A DNA stretch of 51,231 nucleotides from the NCBI GenBank assembly GCA_003521845.1, contig DPHB01000005.1, forward strand, positions 19,638 to 70,868, in the 5' to 3' direction. Shown here one piece after another: positions 34,878 through 42,475 of the stretch. Numbering within the stretch: position 1 is the first letter of the stretch; every line of letters begins with the position of its first letter. The stretch is from Oceanospirillaceae bacterium. Lineage in GTDB: Bacteria; Pseudomonadota; Gammaproteobacteria; Pseudomonadales; Balneatricaceae. Below the pieces are notes generated by a model that worked only from the letters and a program-made list of their open reading frames with translations, made no database searches and was not told the origin of the DNA. The position numbers were made by a program, and so were the translations under genes.

Positions 34878-34927
34878 TTGTAGGTCGGACTTCAGTCCGA
34901 CAGGTTGGAATAAATTCCAACCTACAA
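34878..34927. repeat. Cruciform-like composite repeat after mdh
   Basis: Outer arms TTGTAGGT and ACCTACAA enclose two hairpins, GTCGGACTTCAGTCCGAC and GGTTGGAATAAATTCCAACC. It resembles the widespread GTAGGTCGGACT REP-like units and starts 3 bases after the mdh stop. Confidence 0.8.
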
Positions 34928-34934
34928 AATGTTC

Positions 34935-34970
34935 AAAAAGGGCTTGATGATTTTCATCAAGCCCTTTTTT
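34935..34970 (+). terminator. Intrinsic terminator of mdh
   Basis: AAAAAGGGCTTGATGA, a four-T loop, TCATCAAGCCC and six T. A 13-bp stem with flanking A and T runs, strong in both directions. Confidence 0.92.
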
Positions 34971-35131
34971 GTGCCAAAGATTGCGCCACACGGCAGTATT
35001 GTTTTAAAATCCTCAGCGGGTGTATTGGAAACCTATCTCGCAAAAGCAAGCGCACCAAGCAACGACGTTAAAACATTCGTTAACATATCATCTCTAGTCA
35101 ACGGCGAGACGACTAATATCAAGGAGAGGGT

Positions 35132-35578
35132 ATGCATCATTCTATGCCTACACTAACTGACGACCAAACCAGCGTACCTAACGCGGTGAGTTTTCTGTCG
35201 TTCCAAGCAAAACATCTGCAACGCCAAGCCCAGTCAAAATCATTATCCTGTGCATTGCCGGTACTGCGCCGCTTGATCGCCAACGACATCTTTCGTGACC
35301 AATCATTGCCACAATTAAAACGCCAACCGGAGCTAATCCAACGCAAGCACTTGCTGCACTTGTTGGCACTGGAAACAGGTTATCCAGACTGGGCAAGACT
35401 AAAAACCGCTTTGCTTAATCAACCTGCTTCCGAGTTACCGCAATACATCGCTAAGCAACATAATATTGGTTATCCAAACCTATGGTTCGCCAACCATGAA
35501 GAAGCGCACGCCTACGCCAAAGCACATGGTGGCGAGGTCATCACTGTGGGCGTTCAGGCCTTGATACCTGGTGACTAG
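35132..35578 (+). CDS. Hypothetical protein, 148 residues
   Basis: Not firmly recognised. The start ATG at 35132 has AGGAG 5 bases upstream, and codon use is like its neighbours, so it looks like a real gene. The product is soluble with no signal peptide. The part LLHLLALETGYPDWARLKTALLN looks like the short helical N-terminal module seen before some glyoxalase-like domains, but no such domain follows; the end (LWFANHEEAHAYAKAHGGEV) may form a small alpha/beta unit. It stands alone between the mdh terminator and dctB. Confidence 0.7.
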   Translation: MHHSMPTLTDDQTSVPNAVSFLSFQAKHLQRQAQSKSLSCALPVLRRLIANDIFRDQSLPQLKRQPELIQRKHLLHLLALETGYPDWARLKTALLNQPASELPQYIAKQHNIGYPNLWFANHEEAHAYAKAHGGEVITVGVQALIPGD

Positions 35579-35666
35579 ATTGGCACCAGATAAGGTAAAT
35601 TGAAAAGCAAAAAGCCGAATGTTTTTCAGCAGGCTCTGTTTTCATTTTTGTCGTATACTTGCGGCC

Positions 35667-37559
35667 ATGAACCCAGAAGTAGACATCCCCTACCCACCGC
35701 GCAGCTGGCTACAGAGCAATATAAAGTCTCTGTACATTGCCTGTTTAATGCTACTGGTGCCGTTATGGATGCTGGTTAGCTGGTATATTTTCACCAATCA
35801 GGCCCAAAACAACCTGCAGCAGCAGATAAAATCCGACTTATCCCTATTTGCAGAAAGCCTCGATAGCGAACTGGAAAAGTATCGCTTTGTACCAAAAATG
35901 CTGGTCATGGACGCCACCTTGGCCAGTACTCTGGCCAATAAAAACCTACTTCACTACCGCAACATTCACGACTATTTACAGCATATTCGTTCCGTTACTA
36001 CGGCGGACGAGGTGTTTTTACTGGATATCAATGGCTCCACGCTAGCCTCTACCGAATTCGCCAACCAGAACATAAACTATGCCCACACACCCTATTTTCA
36101 GGCAGCTAGCGCAGGCATCTCGGGTGGTTTTTTCACCCTCGGTGTAAACGCCGGTATTCGTGGTTACTATTTTAGTGAGCCCATTTTTGATACCAAAACT
36201 GACGATGTACTTGGTGTTATAGTGGTGAAGGTGAACATGTCACGTCTAGAGCGTGGCTGGCTCAACAAGCGTACACCCATGATGATGACTGACGAATATG
36301 GGGTGGTCATCGCTTCGAGTGTACCAAGCTGGCTATTCACCAGTCGTCAACGCCTGGATGTCGCTGCCAAATTGGCCATAAAAAGCACTAGCAAGTACCC
36401 AACCACTTCGTTCCCTGAGCTACAAATCAAGCTACTCAAGCAACGCCATAGTGCACAAATAATCAGCCTTCCACGACCAGACTACAATCGTGTATTAGAA
36501 GTCAGCCTACCCTTACCCCAATTGGGCTGGCAACTGTACGGTCATGGTGATCTAACAAGCCTGGATTTCACCATACAGCGCAATACGGCCTTATCGGTAC
36601 TGGTGTTTATACTCACGGTCTCTTTGGCCTACGTGATCATGCAGCGACGCTTACAATTTAACGAGACACTAGGCCGACGAGAGGTCAACCAGGCCCGCTT
36701 ACAACAAGCAAAAGAGACCTTGGAAGTGCGTGTCGCGAAACGTACACAAGATCTGCAAGATCGTAACGATCAGCTCAAGCAAGCACAAACGGAGCTTATT
36801 CACGCAGCCAAACTGGCCACCCTCGGGCAGATGGCCACTAGCGTGACACATGAAATTAACCAACCGCTCACCGCTATCCAAACTTCTGCCGACAATGCCG
36901 AGCAATGGTTGCAGCGCCAAAATTACCAGCGCGTTGCCAACAACCTCACCAGTATAAAAAAACTAGCCCAAAAGATGGCGTCCATTACCTTACACCTGAA
37001 AACGTTTGGCCGTAAAACCGACAATAGCACTAGCTGGGTTGCGCTTGATGAAGCTATTACCAACGCCGTGGAACTGGTGTCCTTACGCTGCAAGCAAGAG
37101 CAAGTTGAACTGATCCTTGACTGCAACCATGGCATTAAGGACGTGCAGGTACTGGCCGATTTGGTGCGTTTAGAGCAGGTGCTCATTAACCTACTCACCA
37201 ATGCTCTAGATGCCATGCTGGATGGCAGTGACAAACAACTACGGATCACTTGTAAGATTGAGAACCATGGCTTAGATCAGAAACTCGGCGCAGCCTCAAC
37301 GCTAAGCCAAGCATGGCAGCACAATATTTGCCTACAAGTGATCGACACAGGTACGGGGATCAATCCGCAGCATTTAGCGCAGCTATTTGATCCTTTTTTT
37401 ACTACCAAAGGCACTGGCGTAGGACTAGGCCTTGGCCTGTCTATTTCATACAGTATAATTGATGCCATGGGTGGCACCCTGAGTGCCGAAAATCGGCCCC
37501 AAGGTGGCGCCCAATTCTGTTTACGTTTGCCCTGCAAGGAGCCTGCTAGTGGAACTTAA
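35667..37559 (+). CDS. dctB: C4-dicarboxylate sensor histidine kinase DctB
   Basis: Membrane histidine kinase that senses C4-dicarboxylates. From ATG 35667 (630 residues) there is a first membrane segment (SLYIACLMLLVPLWMLVSWY), a long periplasmic dCache-type region to about residue 290, a second membrane segment (TALSVLVFILTVSLAYVIM), a coiled coil (VAKRTQDLQDRNDQLKQAQ), the H-box MATSVTHEINQPLTAIQ, the N-box LINLLTNALDAM and the G-boxes VIDTGTGI and GVGLGLGLSI. The frame runs 16 codons further up, but that part has no support. TATACT lies 13 bases before this ATG, so the mRNA may be almost leaderless. It overlaps dctD by 11 bases. Confidence 0.93.
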   Translation: MNPEVDIPYPPRSWLQSNIKSLYIACLMLLVPLWMLVSWYIFTNQAQNNLQQQIKSDLSLFAESLDSELEKYRFVPKMLVMDATLASTLANKNLLHYRNIHDYLQHIRSVTTADEVFLLDINGSTLASTEFANQNINYAHTPYFQAASAGISGGFFTLGVNAGIRGYYFSEPIFDTKTDDVLGVIVVKVNMSRLERGWLNKRTPMMMTDEYGVVIASSVPSWLFTSRQRLDVAAKLAIKSTSKYPTTSFPELQIKLLKQRHSAQIISLPRPDYNRVLEVSLPLPQLGWQLYGHGDLTSLDFTIQRNTALSVLVFILTVSLAYVIMQRRLQFNETLGRREVNQARLQQAKETLEVRVAKRTQDLQDRNDQLKQAQTELIHAAKLATLGQMATSVTHEINQPLTAIQTSADNAEQWLQRQNYQRVANNLTSIKKLAQKMASITLHLKTFGRKTDNSTSWVALDEAITNAVELVSLRCKQEQVELILDCNHGIKDVQVLADLVRLEQVLINLLTNALDAMLDGSDKQLRITCKIENHGLDQKLGAASTLSQAWQHNICLQVIDTGTGINPQHLAQLFDPFFTTKGTGVGLGLGLSISYSIIDAMGGTLSAENRPQGGAQFCLRLPCKEPASGT

Positions 37560-38910
37560 TCGCACGACCAACAAACATATCGCCATCATCGATGACAATG
37601 CCGATATTCGCGAGTCCCTAGCCGAGTTATTGGAACTAGCTGATTACGAGGTCACCGCCTACGCTTCCGCCGATGCCGCCCACCGTATAATAAATGCCGA
37701 CTTTCCAGGTGTACTGATTAGTGACCTACGTATGCCAGGCATGGATGGCATGCGCTTTTTAAGGGTGATGCAGGACACGGACAGTGAACTGCCCATCGTC
37801 ATGATTACTGGCCACGGTGATATCCAGACCGCGGTAGAAGCCATACAGCTAGGGGCCTATGATTTTATTGCCAAACCGTTTCAACGGGAAAGGTTGTTAG
37901 AGACCGTCAATCGCGCCATGGACAAGCGCCGCCTGGTAATGGAAAACCGTGCCCTAAAGCAGTCTCTAGAAGCCGGCGCCGCCACTGCCATTGTTGGCCA
38001 ATCACAACCTATGCAGGCCTTAAAGGCCAAGATCAGCAAGCTAGCCAAGGCCGATGTCAGCACTCTGATCCATGGCGAAACCGGCACCGGCAAAGAGCTG
38101 GTAGCACGCAATCTACACGAACACAGCGCCCGTCGTGATGGTCCCTTTGTGGCCATCAACTGTGGCGCCCTGCCAGACACCATGATGGAGGCCGAGCTAT
38201 TTGGCCACGAGGCCGGCGCCTTTACCGATGCCAAAAAAGCTCGCCAAGGCAAATTTGAATACGCCCACCAAGGCACCATCTTTTTGGATGAAATAGAGAG
38301 CATTCCGCTTTCTTTGGCCGTTAAAATCCTGCGTGTGTTACAAGAACGCAAAGTGGAACGCCTCGGTGCCAACGAGGCCATCGACGTCGATATTCGCATC
38401 GTTGCCGCCACCAAGACCGACCTGAAAGCCATGTCAGAGCGTGGTGAATTCCGCGAGGATTTATACTACCGCTTAAATGTCGTGGAGCTGTTTTTACCGC
38501 CATTGCGCCAACGTGGCGAAGATATTTTGCAGCTGTTCCGCTTCTTTATGACCAAGGCCGCCGAACGCTTCAGCTTGCCTTTACCCGCCTTACCCATGAA
38601 CGCCATAGACAGCCTCATGCAACACAACTGGCCAGGCAATGTACGCGAACTCATCAACGTCGCCGAGCGCTATGTGTTAACGGATATGTTGTTAGACCAG
38701 CAATGCCTAGATACCTGGGATGAACCCGCTACGCCACTAACCCTACCCACCATGGTAGAACAGTACGAACAGCGTCTCATCGAACAGGCTTTGTCCCAAG
38801 CCCAAGGCTCCATCAAACAAACCTACGAAGCCTTAGGTATTCCGCGCAAGACCTTGTACGACAAATTAGCCAAGTATGGCATTGAGCGTCAGCGTTTTTT
38901 AGATGACTAG
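37549..38910 (+). CDS. dctD: Sigma-54 response regulator DctD
   Basis: NtrC-family activator of dicarboxylate transport genes. The receiver domain has the acidic pair in IIDDNADI and phosphoacceptor Asp59 in LISDLRMPGMDG. The central AAA+ domain has Walker A GETGTGKE, the sigma-54 contact loop GAFTDA, and the sensor stretch REDLYYRLNVVELFLPPLR. The C-terminus is a Fis-type helix-turn-helix (IKQTYEALGIPRKTLYDKL). The preferred start is GTG 37549, with AAGGAG 7 bases upstream and an 11-base overlap with dctB, giving 453 residues. The longer frame from 37483 is shadowed by dctB. Two likely binding sites lie before dctP. Confidence 0.95.
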   Translation: MELNRTTNKHIAIIDDNADIRESLAELLELADYEVTAYASADAAHRIINADFPGVLISDLRMPGMDGMRFLRVMQDTDSELPIVMITGHGDIQTAVEAIQLGAYDFIAKPFQRERLLETVNRAMDKRRLVMENRALKQSLEAGAATAIVGQSQPMQALKAKISKLAKADVSTLIHGETGTGKELVARNLHEHSARRDGPFVAINCGALPDTMMEAELFGHEAGAFTDAKKARQGKFEYAHQGTIFLDEIESIPLSLAVKILRVLQERKVERLGANEAIDVDIRIVAATKTDLKAMSERGEFREDLYYRLNVVELFLPPLRQRGEDILQLFRFFMTKAAERFSLPLPALPMNAIDSLMQHNWPGNVRELINVAERYVLTDMLLDQQCLDTWDEPATPLTLPTMVEQYEQRLIEQALSQAQGSIKQTYEALGIPRKTLYDKLAKYGIERQRFLDD

Positions 38911-38942
38911 CTGTGCGTAGTAATCTTCACCATCCATCAAAC

Positions 38943-38960
38943 TGTGCGGATTCCCACACA
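38943..38960. promoter_or_regulatory. DctD-type upstream site 1
   Basis: TGTGCGGATTCCCACACA, an 18-bp inverted repeat of TGTG(C/T)GG halves. It is almost the same as the site at 38975-38992; the centres are 32 bp apart, three turns of the helix. It is centred about 121 bases upstream of the predicted dctP start point. Confidence 0.75.
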
Positions 38961-38974
38961 CAGGCCAAATTTAA

Positions 38975-38992
38975 CGTGCGAAGACCCACACA
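38975..38992. promoter_or_regulatory. DctD-type upstream site 2
   Basis: CGTGCGAAGACCCACACA aligns without gaps to site 1 (14 of 18 identical). It is centred about 89 bases upstream of the predicted start point. Confidence 0.72.
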
Positions 38993-39044
38993 AATCACCC
39001 ACTATAGATATTTATAAATTAATAAAAACAATAAGTTACAAAGT

Positions 39045-39060
39045 TGGCATAACAGTTGCT
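39045..39060 (+). promoter_or_regulatory. Sigma-54 promoter of dctP-dctQ-dctM
   Basis: TGGCATAACAGTTGCT is a full match to TGGYAYRNNNNTTGCW with correct GG-GC spacing. The start point would be near 39072, about 50 bases before the dctP ATG. The gene for the matching activator, DctD, lies directly upstream. Confidence 0.9.
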
Positions 39061-39123
39061 CTATATAAACCAGTTGCATAACAACTAGACTAACCATACA
39101 ACAAACAAAAATTGAGGTTTACT

Positions 39124-40137
39124 ATGAAAGCTCTGATGAAAACAACACTAGCCGTCGCTATGGCTGCTGGCCTTGCATCTGCACCTGCTATGGCAAGTGA
39201 CGTATGTCAGGACGGCGAAATCGTGATCAAATTTTCTCACGTAACCAACACCGACAAGCACCCTAAGGGCATCGCTGCTACTGAATTCGCCAAGCGCGTG
39301 AATAGCGAAATGGACGGCAAAGTATGTTTGGAAGTGTACCCTAACTCCACGCTATACGGAGACGGCAAGGTATTAGAAGCCATGCTAATGGGTGACGTAC
39401 AGATGGCGGCACCTTCCCTATCTAAGTTTGAAAAGTACACCAAGCAATTCCGTTTGTTCGATTTGCCATTTATGTTTAAGAACATGGACGCGGTAGATGA
39501 TTTCCAGTCTTCGGCTACTGGTCAATCCATGAAGGAATCCATGGTACGCCGTGGCTTGCTAGGTCTAGAATTCTGGCACAACGGTCTTAAGCAGTTGTCT
39601 GCTACCAAGCCACTAATCAACCCTACAGATGCCGAAGGTCTTAAGTTCCGTGTACAGGCTTCTGACGTACTCGTGGCCCAGTTTAAGGCTGTTGGCGCGG
39701 TACCACAAAAGATGGCTTTCTCTGAAGTTTACCAAGGCCTACAGTCCGGTACTATTCAAGGTCAAGAAAATACCTACTCCAACATCTATGGTAAGAAGTT
39801 CTTCGAAGTACAGGACTCTGTAACCGAATCTAACCACGGTATCATCGACTATCTAGTTGTCACCTCTGCCGAGTTCTGGGAAGGCTTACCAAGCGCAGAA
39901 CGTAACCAGCTAGAAACTATCTTGCGTGAAGTGACTGTTTCTCGTAACGCCAAGGCCTTTGGGGTAAACGAAGAGAACAAGAACGCCATCATCGCCGCGG
40001 GTAAGACTATCCATCAGCTAAATGATACTCAACGCGCCGCTTGGAAGAGCGCTATGATGCCAGTATGGGATCAATTCAAGGATGACGTTGGCCAAGAAAA
40101 CATCGATGCTGCACAAGCAATCAACGCCAAGCACTAA
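39124..40137 (+). CDS. dctP: TRAP transporter dicarboxylate-binding protein DctP
   Basis: Periplasmic solute receptor of a C4-dicarboxylate TRAP transporter, 337 residues. The signal peptide MKALMKTTLAVAMAAGLASA ends near AMA/SD at residue 24. The mature protein has IKFSHVTNTDKHPKG at the start, EGLKFRVQASDVL with the conserved ligand-binding arginine, and GQENTYSNIYGKKF, all typical of DctP. The ATG 39124 is chosen over an in-frame TTG at 39112 because GAGGT lies 6 bases before it. It follows a sigma-54 promoter. Confidence 0.95.
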   Translation: MKALMKTTLAVAMAAGLASAPAMASDVCQDGEIVIKFSHVTNTDKHPKGIAATEFAKRVNSEMDGKVCLEVYPNSTLYGDGKVLEAMLMGDVQMAAPSLSKFEKYTKQFRLFDLPFMFKNMDAVDDFQSSATGQSMKESMVRRGLLGLEFWHNGLKQLSATKPLINPTDAEGLKFRVQASDVLVAQFKAVGAVPQKMAFSEVYQGLQSGTIQGQENTYSNIYGKKFFEVQDSVTESNHGIIDYLVVTSAEFWEGLPSAERNQLETILREVTVSRNAKAFGVNEENKNAIIAAGKTIHQLNDTQRAAWKSAMMPVWDQFKDDVGQENIDAAQAINAKH

Positions 40138-40215
40138 GCTGGCTTGGGCTAGCTACTAACTACCGGTACCTAGCCCCTACTCGGCCAACTTACTCAGGTG
40201 ATTTGGCCGCTCTCT

Positions 40216-40240
40216 CAAGGCCCCTTACTGGGGCCTTTGA
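40216..40240 (+). terminator. Hairpin between dctP and dctQ
   Basis: TCAAGGCCCC and GGGGCCTTTGA pair around TTACT, followed by few T. It has the form of a partial terminator or RNA stabiliser and lies in the 174-base gap after dctP, so it may raise the level of dctP over dctQM. Confidence 0.65.
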
Positions 40241-40311
40241 CTTTAGCCGTCTACTAGCATGCGCCCAGTGCATACTAGTCACGCCGCGGCTCAAGTAAAC
40301 AGGTGAAGGCA

Positions 40312-41058
40312 ATGCAAGAATCCATCAAACTATCGCGTACGGATCAGCTAGAGCGCAACTTCAGCGCCCTTATGCTGGGCTTAATGACCATGGTGACCTT
40401 TATTAACGTGGTCATTCGTAAACTTCAAGAACTGGACTTTTGGCGCAGTGACTGGTTTGCTCCCTTAGCCGAACCCCTATCCAATTTTGGTTTACAGTCT
40501 TTGGAAATCACCGTGTTTCTATTTGCCTGGCTGGTCATTATCGGTACCGCCTATACAGTGCGCATTAAGGCTCAACTAGGTGTCGATGTGGCTTTGCACT
40601 ATATGTCGCATGCTATGCGCAAACTATCCGCCATATTTGCTGTAACTGCTTGTATTATTTACTCATTGCTACTTTTGAAAGGCAGCTATGACTACTGGGC
40701 ACCGTTTGCCAACTTACCACCGACAGACGGCCGCTGGTTTCCAGAAGGCTTTAAAGGCCGCTATTTGGAACAAGGTTATTATGAAGTTAACGACATCATG
40801 ATGCCGGCTTGGGGCCAGTTCCTTAGTGACTGGTTTAACTATGGCGAAGCCTACGAAAAAATCCCGCGTTTTATCCCTTATTTTGCGCTGCCATTAGGCA
40901 TGGCCATGCTGTTGTGGCGCTATCTTCGCGTTGCCGTTGATGTAGCACAGGGCAAGGCCGACATGATTATTGCCAGCCACGAAGCAGAAGACATGGTAGA
41001 AGAAGCGGCGCAAGCCAACCAAACCGCCGACAACGAAGCCAAGAATAAGGAAGCATAA
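40312..41058 (+). CDS. dctQ: TRAP transporter small permease DctQ
   Basis: Small membrane subunit of the DctPQM transporter, 248 residues from ATG 40312 (AGGTG 6 bases before it; a GTG three codons earlier is less likely). Four membrane segments are visible, including LMLGLMTMVTFINVVIRKL, ITVFLFAWLVIIGTAY and IFAVTACIIYSLLLLKGSYD. It is longer than the common ~170-residue forms, with an extra hydrophilic loop between segments three and four (LPPTDGRWFPEGFKG) and an acidic tail. It is 2 bases before dctM. Confidence 0.92.
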   Translation: MQESIKLSRTDQLERNFSALMLGLMTMVTFINVVIRKLQELDFWRSDWFAPLAEPLSNFGLQSLEITVFLFAWLVIIGTAYTVRIKAQLGVDVALHYMSHAMRKLSAIFAVTACIIYSLLLLKGSYDYWAPFANLPPTDGRWFPEGFKGRYLEQGYYEVNDIMMPAWGQFLSDWFNYGEAYEKIPRFIPYFALPLGMAMLLWRYLRVAVDVAQGKADMIIASHEAEDMVEEAAQANQTADNEAKNKEA

Positions 41059-41060
41059 CC

Positions 41061-42437
41061 GTGGAAGCTCTCATTTTATTTATACTGGTCATCAGCCTAT
41101 TATTGCTAGGTGTGCCTATCGCTATTTCCTTAGGTTTAAGCTCCATATTATTTCTGTTGGTTTATTCTGACAGCTCTTTGGCGTCTATCGCTCAGACCTT
41201 ATTCTCGGCCTTTGAAGGCCACTATACGCTGCTTGCTATTCCGTTCTTTATCTTGGCATCCAGTTTTATGTCCACAGGTGGTGTGGCACAGCGTATTATC
41301 CGCTTCTCCATCGCCTGTGTAGGCCACCTACACGGCGGTTTGGCCATTGCCGGGGTGTTTGCCTGTATGATGTTTGCGGCCCTGTCTGGATCATCACCGG
41401 CCACTGTGGTTGCCATCGGCTCCATCGTTATCGCTGGTATGACCAAGATGGGTTATACCAAGGATTTCGCCGCTGGCGTTATCTGTAACGCCGGTACTTT
41501 GGGTATCTTGATCCCACCTTCTATCGTCATGGTGGTATATGCCGCAGCAACCGATGTTTCCGTAGGCCGCATGTTCCTAGCTGGCGTTATTCCTGGCTTG
41601 CTAGCCGGCTCCATGTTAATGGTGGGCATCTATATTTATGCTCGTATTAAGAACATGCCGAAAGGCGAATGGGCTGGCTGGGGTGAAATTTTATCCTCCG
41701 CCAAGGCTGCAAGCTGGGGCTTGTTTCTGATCATCATCATTTTGGGTGGCATCTATGGCGGTTACTTTACGCCTACTGAAGCGGCCGCTGTGGCCTCGGT
41801 ATACGCCTTTTTGGTTTCCATGTATATCTACCGTGACATGGGTCCCTTAAAGACCGCCGAAGGCCAAAACAATTTAACCGTGTGGCAAAAGCCCTCTTCA
41901 TTGCTTACCGCTTGGTTTCATAAAGACACGCGCGAAACCTTGTTTGAAGCCAGCCGCTTGTCCATTACCCTATTATTCATTATCGCTAATGCCTTGATTT
42001 TAAAGCACGTTTTAACGGACGAGCAGATTCCTCAAAGCATTGCCAATGCCATGCTAGCAGCGGGTCTTGGCCCTGTGATGTTCTTGGTAATCGTCAACGT
42101 CATCTTGCTCATTGGCGGCCAGTTTATGGAGCCATCTGGCTTGATCGTGATCGTGGCGCCATTGGTGTTCCCCATTGCCATTGAACTAGGTATCGACCCC
42201 ATTCATCTAGGCATCATCATGGTGGTAAATATGGAGATTGGTATGATCACACCGCCCGTTGGCCTCAACTTGTTTGTGACATCCGGGGTGGTGGGCATGC
42301 CGATGATGCGCGTTGTTAAAGCCGCGCTGCCATGGTTGGCTATCCTATTCGTATTCTTGATTATGGTGACCTACATTCCAGCCATTTCCACCTTCTTACC
42401 CACCTACTTTATGGGCCCAGAAGTGATTATTCGCTAG
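41061..42437 (+). CDS. dctM: TRAP transporter large permease DctM
   Basis: Large membrane subunit, 458 residues with about twelve membrane segments, that uses an ion gradient to move dicarboxylate delivered by DctP. Typical motifs are FEGHYTLLAIPFFILASSFM, FAALSGSSPATVVAIGSI, GILIPPSIVMVVYA and GMITPPVGLNLFV. It starts at GTG, 2 bases after the dctQ stop. It is slightly longer than common DctM, with an extra hydrophilic stretch near residues 265-300. A hairpin repeat follows. Confidence 0.94.
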   Translation: MEALILFILVISLLLLGVPIAISLGLSSILFLLVYSDSSLASIAQTLFSAFEGHYTLLAIPFFILASSFMSTGGVAQRIIRFSIACVGHLHGGLAIAGVFACMMFAALSGSSPATVVAIGSIVIAGMTKMGYTKDFAAGVICNAGTLGILIPPSIVMVVYAAATDVSVGRMFLAGVIPGLLAGSMLMVGIYIYARIKNMPKGEWAGWGEILSSAKAASWGLFLIIIILGGIYGGYFTPTEAAAVASVYAFLVSMYIYRDMGPLKTAEGQNNLTVWQKPSSLLTAWFHKDTRETLFEASRLSITLLFIIANALILKHVLTDEQIPQSIANAMLAAGLGPVMFLVIVNVILLIGGQFMEPSGLIVIVAPLVFPIAIELGIDPIHLGIIMVVNMEIGMITPPVGLNLFVTSGVVGMPMMRVVKAALPWLAILFVFLIMVTYIPAISTFLPTYFMGPEVIIR

Positions 42438-42443
42438 CTATTT

Positions 42444-42468
42444 GGGGTCAGGACTGAGGCCTGGCCCC
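42444..42468. repeat. 25-bp hairpin repeat, copy 2
   Basis: GGGGTCAGG, a 7-base loop and CCTGGCCCC (one G-T pair). It lies in the 38-base gap between the converging ends of dctM and the chemoreceptor gene and is a relative of the element at 13848-13872. Confidence 0.8.
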
Positions 42469-42475
42469 ACTTATA

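Noticed and set aside
34929..35156. 75-codon frame after mdh
   Set aside because: It begins in the REP-like repeat, runs through the mdh terminator and has no ribosome binding site of its own.
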